Assembly: GCF_026625885.1 (NCBI RefSeq)
Contig: NZ_CP113068.1
Location: forward strand, 3,844,001 to 3,908,000
From: Roseateles sp. SL47
Lineage (GTDB): Bacteria > Pseudomonadota > Gammaproteobacteria > Burkholderiales > Burkholderiaceae_C
Length of the DNA: 64,000 bases
Reading direction: 5' to 3'
Part shown: positions 51,893-63,559 of the stretch, piece after piece
Position numbering within the stretch: position 1 is the stretch's first letter
Layout: each line of letters starts with the position of its first letter
Translations under genes and position numbers: made by a program
Notes under the pieces: generated by a model
Databases searched by the model: none
What the model was told of the DNA's origin: nothing
What the model saw: the letters and a program-made list of their open reading frames with translations, nothing else

Positions 51893-53044
51893 ATGAAAGA
51901 CCGTTCATCCGTCGGCCGCCGCCTGCTGGCTGCAGTTCTTCCCACCATGGCCCTGGTGGCCAGCCTGGGCGGCGCTTCGCTGAGCGCCCAGGCCCAGATC
52001 ATCGTCGGCCAGACCAACGGCGTCACCGGACAGGTGGCCGCCAGCGTCAAGGAACTGAACCTCGGCGCCAAGCTCTATATCGACCATGTGAATGCCACGG
52101 GCGGTGTCAATGGTCAGAAGATCGAAGTGATCGTCATGGACGATGCTTTTGATCCCAAGCGCACGGCGGCCAACGCCCAGGCGCTGATCGACAAGAACGC
52201 CGTGGCCCTGTTCCTGACGCGCGGCACGCCGCACACGCAGGCGGTCATGCCCTTGCTGGACAAGTACCAGATCCCGCTGGTGGCCCCCTCCACCGGTGCG
52301 ATGCTGCTGCACAAGCCGGTGAACCCCTACATCTTCAATGTCCGCTCCACCTATCAGCGGGAGTCGGAGCGCGCCATTCAGCTGCTGCTGGAAATGGGCA
52401 ACCAGCGCATTGCCTTGGTGCAGGTGAATGACACCTTCGGCCAGGATGCTGCGGCCGGCGCGCTCAAGGGCCTGGCCGACCAGAAGGTCAAGCCGGTCGC
52501 TCATTTGACCTTCGACCGCGAGAAGCCGGACGTGCCGGGCCTGGTGCGCCAGATCATGGCCGCGGATCCGCAGGTGGTGCTGTTCATCGGGACCCAGCAA
52601 CTGGTGGCCGACAGCATCAACGGCCTGCGTACCGCCGGTTCGCGCGCGATGGTGTCCACGCTGTCCAACAATGCGTCGGCGGGCTTCCTGCAACTGCTGG
52701 ACAAGAACGCAGCCGGCGTGATTGTGTCGCAGGTCTTCCCGAACGAGCGGACCATGACCATGCCGATGGTGCGTGAGATCACCGACCTGGTGAAGAAGGC
52801 GCCGGAAAGCGGTGGCATCGTCACGCCCGCCATCATGGAAGGCTTTGCCTCGGCGAAGGTGCTGGTGGAAGCGATCAAGCGTGCCGGCAAGGACGTGAAC
52901 CGTGGCAGCGTGCTGCGCGCGCTCAACGGCATGAACAAGTACGATCTGGGCGGCCTGGAAGTCTCCTTCAGCTCGACCGACCACACCGGCGCCACTTACG
53001 CCGACATCGCCATCATCGATCCGCGCGGCCGTTTCCTGCGTTGA
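51893..53044 (+). CDS. branched-chain-amino-acid-type ABC transporter substrate-binding protein
   Basis: A 383-residue periplasmic binding protein of the Leu/Ile/Val (Peripla_BP_6) family. The signal peptide runs MKDRSSVGRRLLAAVLPTMA to about SAQA. The mature start IIVGQTNGVTGQVAASVKEL, then YIDHVNATGGVNGQKIEVIV, matches the family. No permease or ATPase genes are adjacent, so it is an orphan receptor. The ATG at 51893 has AGGA upstream and starts the signal peptide; an upstream open frame is not protein-like. Confidence 0.88.
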   Translation: MKDRSSVGRRLLAAVLPTMALVASLGGASLSAQAQIIVGQTNGVTGQVAASVKELNLGAKLYIDHVNATGGVNGQKIEVIVMDDAFDPKRTAANAQALIDKNAVALFLTRGTPHTQAVMPLLDKYQIPLVAPSTGAMLLHKPVNPYIFNVRSTYQRESERAIQLLLEMGNQRIALVQVNDTFGQDAAAGALKGLADQKVKPVAHLTFDREKPDVPGLVRQIMAADPQVVLFIGTQQLVADSINGLRTAGSRAMVSTLSNNASAGFLQLLDKNAAGVIVSQVFPNERTMTMPMVREITDLVKKAPESGGIVTPAIMEGFASAKVLVEAIKRAGKDVNRGSVLRALNGMNKYDLGGLEVSFSSTDHTGATYADIAIIDPRGRFLR

Positions 53045-53083
53045 TCATTGGCGGCTGATCGCTGATCAGCTGTCACGATGCCC

Positions 53084-53112
53084 AGGGCCATCCCACCGGA
53101 TGGCCCTTTTTG
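53084..53112 (+). terminator. terminator of the solute-binding protein gene
   Basis: AGGGCCATCC and GGATGGCCCT form a perfect stem around a 4-base loop, followed by TTTTTG. It lies 40 bases after the stop. Confidence 0.85.
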
Positions 53113-53220
53113 TTTCCTGCTCCTGGCGACCGTCTAGGGAAGAACCCTCGCCGTCCTCGCTACAATCACAAGTTCTCCGCCGCGACCCCCCGCGACGCCA
53201 GACCTCCAGAGACCAGCTTC

Positions 53221-56200
53221 ATGGCCAGCACCTCCTCCTCCAAGCATCTGATTCACTTCGAGGGGGGCAATGCCCTCTCGTCCTTCCGGGCAACGGCGCT
53301 GCTGGCGCGCCTGCAGGCTGTGAGCGACCGCATCACCGCCGTCCACGCCCGCCATGTGCACTGGGTGTGGACCCCGAATGCGCTGGACGACGCCAGCCGC
53401 AGCAAGCTGGCCGCGCTGCTGAACTACGGCGACGCGTATGAAGGCCCGTCCGACGGCGCTTTGATCGTCACCGCACCCCGTCTGGGCACCTTGAGCCCCT
53501 GGGCCTCCAAAGCCACCGACATCGCCCACAACTGCGGGCTGGACATCCAGCGGGTGGAACGTGTCACCGAATACCGCCTGACGCTCAAGCCGGGCCTGCT
53601 CAACACCGTGACCGCTGGCCTGACCGGGGGCCCCAAGCCGCTCACCGAGCAGGAGCTGCTGGCCTGTGCCGACCTGCTGCACGACCGAATGACCGAAAGC
53701 GTGCTGCTGAACCGGGAAGATGCGGTCCATCTGTTTGACGACAAGCAGGCCCAGCCGCTGGCCCATGTGGATGTGATCGGCCGTGGGCGCGCAGCGCTGG
53801 ACGAGGCCAACGGTGCCTGGGGTCTGGCGCTGTCCGATGACGAGATCGAATATCTGGTGACGGCCTTCCAGCGCCTGGGCCGCAACCCGAGCGATGTGGA
53901 ACTGATGATGTTCGCGCAGGCCAATAGCGAGCACTGCCGCCACAAGATCTTCAATGCCCAGTTCACCATTGACGGTGAAGCCCAGCCGCTGTCGCTGTTC
54001 GGCATGATCCGCAACACCGAAAAGCTGAATTCCCAACACACCGTCATCGCCTATGCGGACAACGCGGCGGTGATGGAAGGTCACACCATCGAGCGCTGGA
54101 TGGCCACCGGTGACCGTCGTGCTCCCCAATACGAAGCCCGCACCGAGACTGCCCATGTGCTGATGAAGGTGGAGACCCACAACCACCCGACGGCCATCTC
54201 TCCGCATCCCGGCGCCTCGACTGGCGCGGGGGGCGAAATCCGCGATGAAGGCGCCACCGGCCGTGGCGCCAAGCCCAAGGCCGGCCTGGCCGGGTTCTCG
54301 GTGTCCAACCTTCAGTTGCCGGGCCTGGTGGAGCCCTGGGAACAGCAGTCCATCGGCAAGCCGGCGCATATCGCCAGCCCGCTGCAGATCATGACCGAAG
54401 GCCCGTTGGGGGGAGCGGCCTTCAACAATGAATTCGGCCGGCCCAACCTGGGCGGCTACTTCCGGGTGTATGAGCAGCAGGTGGACGGTGTCCAGCGCGG
54501 TTATCACAAGCCCATCATGATCGCGGGGGGGGTGGGTGCCATCCGCTCGGACCTGACCAAGAAGATCGAGTTCCCTGCCGGCACCTTGCTGATCCAGCTG
54601 GGCGGTCCCGGCATGCGCATCGGCATGGGCGGTGGTGCCGCCAGTTCCATGGCCGCCGGCACCAACACGGCCGACCTGGACTTCGATTCGGTCCAGCGTG
54701 GCAATCCGGAAATCCAGCGCCGTGCGCAAGAGGTGCTCAACCATTGCTGGGGTCTGGCCGAGCGCAACCCCATCCTGGCGGTGCACGACGTGGGCGCGGG
54801 GGGCATCTCCAACGCCTTCCCCGAACTGGTGAACGACGCTGGCCGTGGTGCGCGCTTTGATCTGCGCCAGGTGCCGCTGGAAGAGTCCGGCCTGGCACCG
54901 AAAGAAATCTGGTGCAATGAAAGCCAGGAGCGTTACGTCCTGGCCATCGCCCCGGAAAGCCTGCCTCTGTTCGAGAGCATGTGCGCCCGTGAGCGCTGCC
55001 CGTTTGCGGTGGTGGGCGTGACCACCGAACAGCGGGAACTGGTGCTGGAAGACGGGCAGGGCGGCGAACGCGCCATCGACATGCCGATGGATGTGCTGTT
55101 GGGCAAGCCGCCCAAGGTGCACCGGGATGTCCAGCGGGTGGCCCGCTCCGGCGGCACGCTGAATCTCGATGGCGTGGACCTGGCCCAGGCGGTGACCCAG
55201 GTGCTGCGTCACCCCACCGTGGCCTCCAAGCGCTTCCTGATCACCATCGGCGACCGCACCGTGGGCGGCCTGAGCCATCGTGACCAGATGGTGGGCCCGT
55301 GGCAGGTGCCGGTGGCCGACTGCGCGGTCACGCTGGCTGATTTCAAGGGCTTTGCCGGTGAAGCCATGAGCATGGGCGAGCGCACGCCGCTGGCGGCGGT
55401 GGATGCCCCGGCGTCCGGCCGCATGGCGGTGGCCGAGGCCATCACCAACTTGCTGGCGGCGCCGATCGAACTGTCGCGGGTGAAGCTGTCCGCGAACTGG
55501 ATGGCCGCCTGCGGCGAGGCTGGTGAAGACGCCGCGCTGTACGACACCGTCAAGGCGGTGGGCATGGAGCTGTGCCCTGCGCTGGGTGTGTCGATCCCGG
55601 TGGGCAAGGATTCCCTGTCCATGCGCACCCGCTGGAGCGAGAACGGCGAAACCCGTCAGGTCACCGCGCCGGTGTCCCTGATCGTGTCCGCCTTTGCGTC
55701 GATCCCGGATGTGCGGACCACGCTGACGCCCCAACTGCAGCAGGGCGACACCACGCTGGTGCTGATCGACCTGGGCCAGGGCCGCAAGCGCATGGGCGGC
55801 TCGATCCTGGCGCAGACCTTGAGCCAGTTCGGTCCGGAAGTGCCGGACCTGGACGATCCCGCGCTGCTCAAGCAGACGGTGGTCGCCGTGAATGAACTGC
55901 GTGCGCAAGGCAAGCTGCTGGCCTACCACGACCGCAGCGACGGTGGTCTGCTGGCCGCTGCTGCCGAAATGGCCTTTGCTGGCCAGCGCGGTGTGAGCCT
56001 GAATGTGGACCTGCTGGTCACCGAAGGCGACGGCATTACCGACAGCCGTGCGGACACGGGGGATTCCAAGAACTGGGCGAGCCAGGTCAGCGGCCGTCGT
56101 GAAGAGCTGACGCTGAAGGCCCTGTTCAATGAAGAACTCGGCGTGGTGCTGCAGGTCGCCACCGGCGACCGCGATGCGGTGCTGCAGACCCTGCGTGCCC

Positions 56201-57237
56201 ATGGTTTGTCCAGGCTGTCGCATGTGGTGGGCAAGACCAATGACGCGGCGCAGGTGGAAGTGTGGCGTGACGCCAAGAAGGTGTTCAGCGCGCCGCTGCA
56301 GCAACTGCATCAGGAATGGGACCAGGTCTCCTGGCGCATCACGCGCGACCGGGACAACCCGGCCTGCGCCGATCAGGAACATGCACTGGCCGGCGCACCG
56401 GTCGGCGGCCTGCATTGGCTGCCCAGCTTTGATGTGAATGCCGACGTGGCGGCGCCGTTCATCCAGACGGGGGTGCGTCCGAAGGTGGCGATCCTGCGTG
56501 AGCAAGGTGTCAACTCGCATGTGGAGATGGCCTACGCAATGTCGCAGGCCGGCTTTGACAGCTTTGACGTCCACATGAGCGACCTGCAGGCTGGCGCGGT
56601 GGACCTGAGCCAGTTCAAGGGCTTTGTGGCCTGCGGTGGCTTCAGCTATGGGGACACCTTGGGCGCTGGTGAAGGCTGGGCGCGGTCCATTCTGTTCAAC
56701 CCGCAGCTGAAGGATGCGTTTGAGGCGTTTTTTGCGCGCCTGGACAGTTTTGCGCTGGGCGTGTGCAATGGCTGCCAGATGCTGGCGGCGCTGTCGCCGA
56801 TGATCCCTGGCGCGCAACACTGGCCGAAGTTCGTGCGTAATCGCAGCGAGCAATTCGAGGCGCGGCTGGCACAGGTGGAAGTCATGGAATCGCCGAGCCT
56901 GTTCTTTGCAGGCATGGCGGGGACGCGGCTGCCGATTGCCGTGGCGCACGGCGAGGGGTTTGCGGACTTCTCGCAGCGGGGTGATGCCAGCCAGGTGATC
57001 CGCGCGATGCGTTTTGTGGACGGGGAGGGCCAACCGACGGAGCAGTATCCGTTGAACCCGAATGGCAGCCCGGAGGGCCTGACGGCGGTGACCACGGCGG
57101 ATGGACGGTTTACCGCGCTGATGCCGCATCCGGAGCGGGTGTTCCGCAATGTGCAGATGAGCTGGACCGGCGGTGACAGGTCGACGTTCAGCCCGTGGAT
57201 GCGGATGTTCCGTAACGCGCGGGTGTGGGTGGGGTGA
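53221..57237 (+). CDS. purL: phosphoribosylformylglycinamidine synthase (large PurL)
   Basis: A 1338-residue single-chain enzyme of de novo purine synthesis, making FGAM from FGAR, glutamine and ATP. The N-terminal PurS-like and synthetase domains include [31 protein letters not shown] and the later duplicated ATP site with [19 protein letters not shown]. The C-terminal glutaminase has GVCNGCQML with the nucleophile at about Cys1182, and ends with [15 protein letters not shown]. The start at 53221 is the family start. A 1417-residue open frame on the opposite strand is a GC-shadow. The gene is monocistronic. Confidence 0.97.
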   Translation: MASTSSSKHLIHFEGGNALSSFRATALLARLQAVSDRITAVHARHVHWVWTPNALDDASRSKLAALLNYGDAYEGPSDGALIVTAPRLGTLSPWASKATDIAHNCGLDIQRVERVTEYRLTLKPGLLNTVTAGLTGGPKPLTEQELLACADLLHDRMTESVLLNREDAVHLFDDKQAQPLAHVDVIGRGRAALDEANGAWGLALSDDEIEYLVTAFQRLGRNPSDVELMMFAQANSEHCRHKIFNAQFTIDGEAQPLSLFGMIRNTEKLNSQHTVIAYADNAAVMEGHTIERWMATGDRRAPQYEARTETAHVLMKVETHNHPTAISPHPGASTGAGGEIRDEGATGRGAKPKAGLAGFSVSNLQLPGLVEPWEQQSIGKPAHIASPLQIMTEGPLGGAAFNNEFGRPNLGGYFRVYEQQVDGVQRGYHKPIMIAGGVGAIRSDLTKKIEFPAGTLLIQLGGPGMRIGMGGGAASSMAAGTNTADLDFDSVQRGNPEIQRRAQEVLNHCWGLAERNPILAVHDVGAGGISNAFPELVNDAGRGARFDLRQVPLEESGLAPKEIWCNESQERYVLAIAPESLPLFESMCARERCPFAVVGVTTEQRELVLEDGQGGERAIDMPMDVLLGKPPKVHRDVQRVARSGGTLNLDGVDLAQAVTQVLRHPTVASKRFLITIGDRTVGGLSHRDQMVGPWQVPVADCAVTLADFKGFAGEAMSMGERTPLAAVDAPASGRMAVAEAITNLLAAPIELSRVKLSANWMAACGEAGEDAALYDTVKAVGMELCPALGVSIPVGKDSLSMRTRWSENGETRQVTAPVSLIVSAFASIPDVRTTLTPQLQQGDTTLVLIDLGQGRKRMGGSILAQTLSQFGPEVPDLDDPALLKQTVVAVNELRAQGKLLAYHDRSDGGLLAAAAEMAFAGQRGVSLNVDLLVTEGDGITDSRADTGDSKNWASQVSGRREELTLKALFNEELGVVLQVATGDRDAVLQTLRAHGLSRLSHVVGKTNDAAQVEVWRDAKKVFSAPLQQLHQEWDQVSWRITRDRDNPACADQEHALAGAPVGGLHWLPSFDVNADVAAPFIQTGVRPKVAILREQGVNSHVEMAYAMSQAGFDSFDVHMSDLQAGAVDLSQFKGFVACGGFSYGDTLGAGEGWARSILFNPQLKDAFEAFFARLDSFALGVCNGCQMLAALSPMIPGAQHWPKFVRNRSEQFEARLAQVEVMESPSLFFAGMAGTRLPIAVAHGEGFADFSQRGDASQVIRAMRFVDGEGQPTEQYPLNPNGSPEGLTAVTTADGRFTALMPHPERVFRNVQMSWTGGDRSTFSPWMRMFRNARVWVG

Positions 57238-57570
57238 CCGCAAGGATGTGGGCCCCCGGTTCCGCGGGTACGCGGAACCACCCCCCGAGGGGGTGACCCT
57301 CGTCCAGGGCGAGGGCCCTGAACTCAGGTCGATGCGGCCGGCTTGGGGGGGATGTGGGCCCCCGGTTCCGCGGGTACGCGGAACCACCCCCCGAGGGGGT
57401 GACCTTCGTTCGGGGCGAAGGCCCCGAACTCAGGTCGATGCGGCCGGCTTGGGGCGGCCCGGCGCCAGCGCAAGTCGGTCCAGGCACGGACTGAGATTGG
57501 CTTTTGGGGACGGAGGCAGCTTTTTAAGACTCAGGCTCGCCGGGCGTGCTGCGGCGTGTGGGGGTACGGG
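57238..57570. other. intergenic region with a long tandem duplication
   Basis: No gene is seen in these 333 bases. The first two thirds are two near-identical 106-base copies with hairpins (see the repeat). The rest, up to the kinase stop, is unremarkable. Confidence 0.6.
57245..57456. repeat. two tandem 106-bp copies with hairpins
   Basis: Copy 1 (57245-57350) and copy 2 (57351-57456) differ at only about eight positions, mostly in the middle. Each holds the perfect hairpin GGTTCCGCG-GGTA-CGCGGAACC and the GC palindrome CCCCCCGAGGGGG. The differences fall mainly in one stem (CCTCGTCCAGGGCGAGG versus CTTCGTTCGGGGCGAAG) and keep its ends paired, which looks compensatory. Confidence 0.85.
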
Positions 57571-58194
57571 TCAAGACCAGGGCATTTGCCAGTTGGCGCG
57601 GTAGGCGGCGGCTTCGATGAGGCGGGCATTGGGCTCGTCGTTGGTGAGAGCCCATTCGCGTGCTTGTTCCGGCGTGCGGCCGTGACGCTCGTGGCGAGCA
57701 ATGAGCTGCGCGAGGCGCTGTTCTTGCGCCACCGTGATGTGCCAGCAGTCATCCAGCATCGGCCTGACTTCGTCCCAGGTCTCGGATTCCAGTAGCAGGT
57801 AGTTGCCTTCAATGATCAGCAGCGGCAGCCCCGGTGGCACCGCCAGAGCCCCAGCAATGGGCTCTTCAAGCTCGCGGCGGAACTCCGGGGCGTAGACGGT
57901 TTCACCCGGCTGCGGGGCACGCAGGCGGCGCAGCAAGGCCACAAAGCCAGGCGCATCAAAGGTGTCCGGCGCCCCCTTGCGATGGGCTCGCCCCAATCGC
58001 TCCAGTTCGGCCTGGGCCAGATGGAAGCCGTCCATCGGCACCACCTGCGCCACCGGACCCAGCGCCGCTTGCAGCAAGGCGGCCACCGTCGACTTGCCCG
58101 CACCCGGCGAGCCGGTGATTCCCAAGAGCCGTCGTTCACCCCCCTCCAGCAGGGCGCGCGCACGATCCAAAGCTTCCGTTGGCAATTGCATCAA
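57571..58194 (-). CDS. nucleoside/nucleotide-kinase-family protein (FrcK/uridine-kinase-like)
   Basis: A 207-residue P-loop kinase with Walker A GSPGAGKST near residue 30, then VVPMDGFHLAQAELERLG and LLIIEGNYLLLE, the DGFH and EGNYLLL motifs shared by the FrcK and pantothenate/uridine-kinase-like family. In rhizobial fructose operons, frcK encodes such a protein with the frcBCA transporter. Here it is downstream of a PfkB kinase, overlapping it by four bases, and divergent from the transporter genes. The substrate is unproven. Confidence 0.82.
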   Translation of the reverse strand: MMQLPTEALDRARALLEGGERRLLGITGSPGAGKSTVAALLQAALGPVAQVVPMDGFHLAQAELERLGRAHRKGAPDTFDAPGFVALLRRLRAPQPGETVYAPEFRRELEEPIAGALAVPPGLPLLIIEGNYLLLESETWDEVRPMLDDCWHITVAQEQRLAQLIARHERHGRTPEQAREWALTNDEPNARLIEAAAYRANWQMPWS

Positions 58195-59126
58195 TCCACC
58201 TCGAGACGACGGGGCAAGTCAGCACCTCGGCGTGAACAGGTCACCGCCGCCGCTCGACTGGCTAAACGCAAAATGTAGGCCATCTGCGCGCGAGTGAGGC
58301 CACGTATCGCGTCGGGCGTGAGCAGGCCCTGTTCGTTCAGTGCGGCCAGCAACATCGCCTGGAAGGTGTCGCCAGCCCCCACCGTGTCCACCACCTCCAC
58401 CCGGATCGGCTCGGCACGGACATGCCCCGCTGCCGACCAGGCCTCCGCACCCACCGCCCCCCGGGTGATCACCACCAGCGACGCTCCAGCCTCCAACCAC
58501 GCCGCCGCCAGATCCGCCAGCGCTACATCGGGATACAGGAGCGCCAGGTCTTCCTCGCTGGCCTTGAAGAGGTGGGTGAGCGGCGCCATCCAGTCAATGA
58601 CCTCCCGCCAGCGCGCGAGATCAGGCTCGACATTCGTCCGGACGTTCGGGTCGTACGCAATCACGCTGCGGCCATGCTCCCGCACAACAAGCGCTCGCAG
58701 CGTACTGCCCGCCGGCTCGATCACCATGGCGTAGGAGCCAAAGTGGTAGGCCTGTGCGGACGGTATCGCCGTTTCTATGGCCTCCAGCGCCGACAGCGGC
58801 AACTGCGATTCCGCCGCCCCGTGCGAGTAAAACGCATAGTCCGGCACGCCGCTCGGCCGCACCCCCACCAGGCTCAAGGTGGTGGGCGCCTCCGTGCGTT
58901 GGACCAGGCAGGTGTCCACCCCTTCCTGGTTCATCGCCGACATCAGCCGCTCGCCCAGAAATCCGCGCGAAACCCCTCCAAAAAATCGGACCGGTTGCCC
59001 CAGTCGGGCCAGACCGATGGCGACATTCAGCGGCGACCCGCCCATACGAGCATCCAGCGTGTGACCTGTGCCCGTGCGGCCCTGGTCAAACACATCCATC
59101 AGCGCTTCTCCGCTGACCACGATCAT
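58191..59126 (-). CDS. PfkB-family carbohydrate kinase, probable fructokinase
   Basis: A 311-residue sugar kinase. GEALMDVFDQGRTGTGHTLD and ARMGGSPLNVAIGLARLG fit fructokinase-like PfkB proteins, IAYDPNVRTNVEPDLARWRE is the typical fructokinase-type middle motif, and DTVGAGDTFQAMLLAAL holds the catalytic Asp. It is divergent from the sugar ABC transporter, with palindromes between, so co-regulation by the ROK protein is likely. ATG 59126 is the natural start. Confidence 0.88.
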   Translation of the reverse strand: MIVVSGEALMDVFDQGRTGTGHTLDARMGGSPLNVAIGLARLGQPVRFFGGVSRGFLGERLMSAMNQEGVDTCLVQRTEAPTTLSLVGVRPSGVPDYAFYSHGAAESQLPLSALEAIETAIPSAQAYHFGSYAMVIEPAGSTLRALVVREHGRSVIAYDPNVRTNVEPDLARWREVIDWMAPLTHLFKASEEDLALLYPDVALADLAAAWLEAGASLVVITRGAVGAEAWSAAGHVRAEPIRVEVVDTVGAGDTFQAMLLAALNEQGLLTPDAIRGLTRAQMAYILRLASRAAAVTCSRRGADLPRRLEVD

Positions 59127-59215
59127 GGCGACTTCCTTCCTGCGGGGAGTGAATCCTATAAGTGAAGCGGTCCAGCATGCCCGCCACAGCTTTACCAGGC
59201 CCTAGTGGTTTTCCA

Positions 59216-59236
59216 TTAATCAATCCGCTTGATTTA
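59216..59236. promoter_or_regulatory. palindrome between the kinase and transporter genes, ROK operator candidate
   Basis: TTAATCAA, five bases, then TTGATTTA gives a near-perfect inverted repeat (15 of 16 arm positions) in the divergent 162-base gap. It is AT-rich, as ROK-family (Mlc/NagC/XylR) operators usually are. Confidence 0.55.
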
Positions 59237-59288
59237 TTTATCGGTCGTTTCCACAATTGAAACCACACTACAAAACAGGAGACTTTCG

Positions 59289-60301
59289 ATGCTGCGCTTT
59301 CGCTCCGCTCCTTTGACCGCGCTGGCCATGGCCGTCGGCATGACGCTGCTGGCCACACCGGCGCTGGCCCAGGACGCACCGATCATCGGACTGATCGTCA
59401 AGACCGAAACCAACCCCTATTTCGTGAAGATGAAGGAGGGGGCCGCCGAGGCGGCCAAGGCCAGGGGCGCCAAGCTGCTGACCGCCGGGGGCAAGGCCGA
59501 TGGTGACAACGCCAGCCAGGTGACCGCCCTGGAGAACATGGTGGCCGCCGGGGCCAAGACCATCCTGCTGGTGCCGAGCGACAGCAAGGCCATCGTGCCG
59601 GCCGTGAAGAAGGCGCGCGACAAAGGCGTGCTGGTCATCGCCCTGGACAGCCCCACGGACCCGACCAGCGCGGTGGACGCACTGTTTGCCACCAACAACT
59701 TCCAGGCCGGCGTGCTCATCGGTCAATACGCCAAGGCCGCGCTGGCCGGCAAGCCGCCGGTCATCGTGACGCTGGACCTGTTCCCGGGTCACCCCGTCGG
59801 CGCTCAGCGCCACAACGGTTTCATGAACGGACTGGGGCTCCCCGCGCCGGACGCCAAGAGCAATGAACTCGGAAAGACCGCCGACATCGCCTGCATGGCC
59901 GACAGCTACGGCGACCAGGCCAAGGGCCAGACCGGCATGGAGAACTGCCTGCAACGGGCACCCAACGTCAACCTGGTCTACGCCATCAATGAACCCGCTG
60001 CCGCAGGCGCCTACAACGCGCTCAAGAAGGCAGGCAAGGAGAAGGGGGTGATCATTGTCGCGGTGGACGGGGGCTGCCAGGGCGTGAAGGACGTCGGCGC
60101 CGGCAAGATCACCGCCACCAGTCAGCAATATCCGCTGATCATGGCCGCCAAGGGCGTGGAAGCCGGGGTTGAGTTCGCCAAGACCGGCAAGAAGCCCAGC
60201 GGCTATACCGATACCGGCGTGGCTCTGATCGCCAACACCCCGGTGGCCGGTGTGAGCAGCCTGCCGGTGGCCAAGGGCCAGGAACTCTGCTGGGGCAACA
60301 A

Positions 60302-60305
<4 letters not shown>
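59289..60305 (+). CDS. sugar ABC transporter substrate-binding protein (FrcB-like)
   Basis: A 338-residue periplasmic sugar-binding protein of the ribose/galactose/fructose type. The signal peptide ends at about residue 27 (LLATPALAQDA). Mature motifs include IIGLIVKTETNPYFVKMKEG, the Peripla_BP_4 start, and YAINEPAAAGAYNALKKAG. The final LCWGNK and the neighbouring frc-like genes favour fructose. An AGGAG sits just before ATG 59289. Confidence 0.9.
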
Positions 60306-61309
<1,004 letters not shown>

Positions 61310-61310
61310 G

Positions 61311-62195
61311 ATGAGCACGGGTATCAGCAGTGGACGGGGCAGTGGATGGGACACACGGGGGAGTACGGCCATGAGCGTTGAGACGAGCACGGGTCAGAGC
61401 CCTGGCGCCGCGCCCCGTGTGGTGATGCAGGCGCGGGGCCTTGTCAAGCGCTACGGCCAGGTGACGGCGCTGGATGGTGCTGACTTTGAACTGCGGGCCG
61501 GCGAGATCCTCGCCGTCATCGGCGACAACGGTGCCGGCAAGTCTTCGCTCATCAAGGCGCTGTCGGGTGCGACGGTGCCGGATGCGGGCGAGATCCTGCT
61601 GGATGGTCGGCGCACCGTGTTCAGAAGCCCCATTGATGCACGACGGGCCGGTATCGAGACGGTTTATCAGGACCTGGCTGTGGCGCCGGCCATGACGATT
61701 GCGGAAAACCTGTTCCTGGGCCGCGAAATCCGTCGCCCCGGCCTGCCGGGCACCCTGCTGCGCATGCTGGACAAGCGCCGCATGCTGGCCGAGAGCATGG
61801 CCCGTCTGGCGGACCTGAAGGTGGGGATTCGATCGATGTCCCAGCCGCTGGAGACCTTGTCCGGTGGTCAGCGGCAATGTGTGGCGGTGGCGCGCGCGGC
61901 GGCCTTTGCGCAGCACGTCGTGATCATGGATGAACCCACGGCCGCCCTCGGAGTGAAAGAGGGCAACATGGTGCTGGAGCTGATCCGCCGCGTGCGGGAC
62001 AAAGGTCTGCCCGTGGTGCTGATCTCCCACAACATGCCCCATGTCTTCGAGGTGGCGGACCGCATCCACGTGGCGCGTCTGGGCAAGCGGGCGGCGGTGT
62101 TGAATCCGAAGCAGATCAGCATGAGCGACACGGTTGCGGTGATGACCGGCGCGCTGCGGGCCGATCAACTGCCGCCCGAGGTGCTGGCTCATTGA
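61311..62195 (+). CDS. sugar ABC transporter ATP-binding protein (FrcA-like)
   Basis: A 294-residue single-ATPase-domain protein, smaller than the two-domain RbsA type and the right size for FrcA. Walker A is GDNGAGKSSL, the signature is LSGGQRQCVAVARAAAF, Walker B is VVIMDEPTAALGV and the switch His is in VVLISHNMPH. The first 25-30 residues are Ser/Thr/Gly-rich and do not look like an ABC start, so the true start may be ATG 61371 (MSVETSTGQ). Confidence 0.92.
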   Translation: MSTGISSGRGSGWDTRGSTAMSVETSTGQSPGAAPRVVMQARGLVKRYGQVTALDGADFELRAGEILAVIGDNGAGKSSLIKALSGATVPDAGEILLDGRRTVFRSPIDARRAGIETVYQDLAVAPAMTIAENLFLGREIRRPGLPGTLLRMLDKRRMLAESMARLADLKVGIRSMSQPLETLSGGQRQCVAVARAAAFAQHVVIMDEPTAALGVKEGNMVLELIRRVRDKGLPVVLISHNMPHVFEVADRIHVARLGKRAAVLNPKQISMSDTVAVMTGALRADQLPPEVLAH

Positions 62196-62241
62196 GCACG
62201 GTGCGTGTGTGGGTCTCGGATCCGTCCAGGAGGAGTCTTTC

Positions 62242-63489
62242 TTGCCCGCTTTGACTGCTGACGACGAAATGCCTGCCGAGTCCTCGCTCCCGCGTGGCGC
62301 CGAGTCCCGGCTGTCCACGCGCGGCTCGAACCAGGGAGGGCTTCGCCAATACAACGAGCGGGTGGTGCAGCAGGCGCTGCGGCTGCATGGGCCGCTGCCG
62401 GGCGCCGATCTGGCGCGGCTGACCGGGCTCACCGCGCAGACCGTGTCCCTGATCACCAAGCGGCTGCTGGATGAGGGCTATTTGCGCAAAGGCGCGCCAG
62501 TGCGTGGCAAGGTGGGGCAGCCGTCCGTGCCGCTGTCGCTGAATCCACAGGGCGCGTATGCGGTCGGATTGAAGGTGGGGCGGCGGCAACTGGATGCGTT
62601 GCTGGTGGACTTCACCGGTGAGGTGCAGGGCCGATGGTCTTGGACCTATGCCTTCCCGGACCCGGATGCACTGCTCTCGGAAATCGCCCGGCGTCTGACG
62701 GCGGTTCGGCGCAAACTCGGGCCCGAGGGGCGGGATCGGGTCTGTGGTGTCGGTATTGCCGCACCGCTGGCGCTGGGGGGCTGGCAGAGCCTGCTGGGTG
62801 TTGCGCCGGAGCAGGCGCAGCGCTGGGCCGGGCTGAAGCTGAGGGACGAAGTGGCCCGGCGGTGCGAATGGCCGGTGCTGGCGATGAAGGACACCTCGGC
62901 CGCCTGCGTGGCCGAACTGGTGTCCGGGCGGGGGCGCAGCCTGCACAGTTTTCTCTATCTGTTTGTGGATACCTTCATTGGCGGCGGGCTGGTCATCGAC
63001 AGCCATCTGCACACCGGGGCGACCGGCAATGCGGGGGCGGTGGGCTCGATGCCGCTCGGACCCGCAGGGAGCGGGGCGGGGCAGTTGCTCAGCGTGGCGT
63101 CTCTCAACACCTTGGAGCAGGCCTGGTCCGCAGCAGGACTCGCACCCGCCGCCGAGGGCCAGGCGCTGCAGTCGCCTTGGCGTGAAGTCACGGAGCCTTG
63201 GTTGGCGCAGTCCGGGCCGGCATTGGCTCATGCCATCCATGGGGCCGCCTGTCTGCTGGACCTCCACGGCGTGATCATCGACGGTGTGTTGTCACGGGAT
63301 CTGCTGAAGGCGCTGATCCGCAGCACCGAAGCGGCGATGAAAGGGCCAGCCTGGGAGGGCGTGGTGCCGCCCCGATTGTTCGAAGGGGCCGTGGGGGCGG
63401 ATGCAGCCGCCATGGGCGGTGCCTTGCTGCCACTGCATGCGAACTTCGCTCCGGACCGGGAGCTGTTCCTCAAGGATATGGCGGTCTGA
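62242..63489 (+). CDS. ROK-family transcriptional repressor
   Basis: A 415-residue regulator (TTG start) with an N-terminal winged helix (RVVQQALRLHGPLPGADLAR, then GLTAQTVSLITKRLLDEGYL) and a C-terminal ROK sugar-sensing domain (VCGVGIAAPLALGGWQ, YLFVDTFIGGGLVIDSHLHT, ATGNAGAVGSMPLGP). The canonical ROK Zn-binding CxCG is not seen. TTG 62242 is chosen because AGGAGGAG lies six bases before it; the upstream GTG 62209 has none. It ends the transporter operon and probably represses frcBCA and the divergent kinases. Confidence 0.88.
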   Translation: MPALTADDEMPAESSLPRGAESRLSTRGSNQGGLRQYNERVVQQALRLHGPLPGADLARLTGLTAQTVSLITKRLLDEGYLRKGAPVRGKVGQPSVPLSLNPQGAYAVGLKVGRRQLDALLVDFTGEVQGRWSWTYAFPDPDALLSEIARRLTAVRRKLGPEGRDRVCGVGIAAPLALGGWQSLLGVAPEQAQRWAGLKLRDEVARRCEWPVLAMKDTSAACVAELVSGRGRSLHSFLYLFVDTFIGGGLVIDSHLHTGATGNAGAVGSMPLGPAGSGAGQLLSVASLNTLEQAWSAAGLAPAAEGQALQSPWREVTEPWLAQSGPALAHAIHGAACLLDLHGVIIDGVLSRDLLKALIRSTEAAMKGPAWEGVVPPRLFEGAVGADAAAMGGALLPLHANFAPDRELFLKDMAV

Positions 63490-63559
63490 CGCCGTGACTC
63501 CCTTGCCGTGCGACCCTTCAGCTGCGCATCCAGTGGGCTGTCCCACCAAAGGGACGCCG

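Noticed and set aside
53134..57387. A 1417-codon open frame on the minus strand opposite purL
   Set aside because: It mirrors purL in the antisense frame, is extremely rich in His, Arg, Gly and Gln, and has no recognisable domains. High-GC genes often leave such open shadows.
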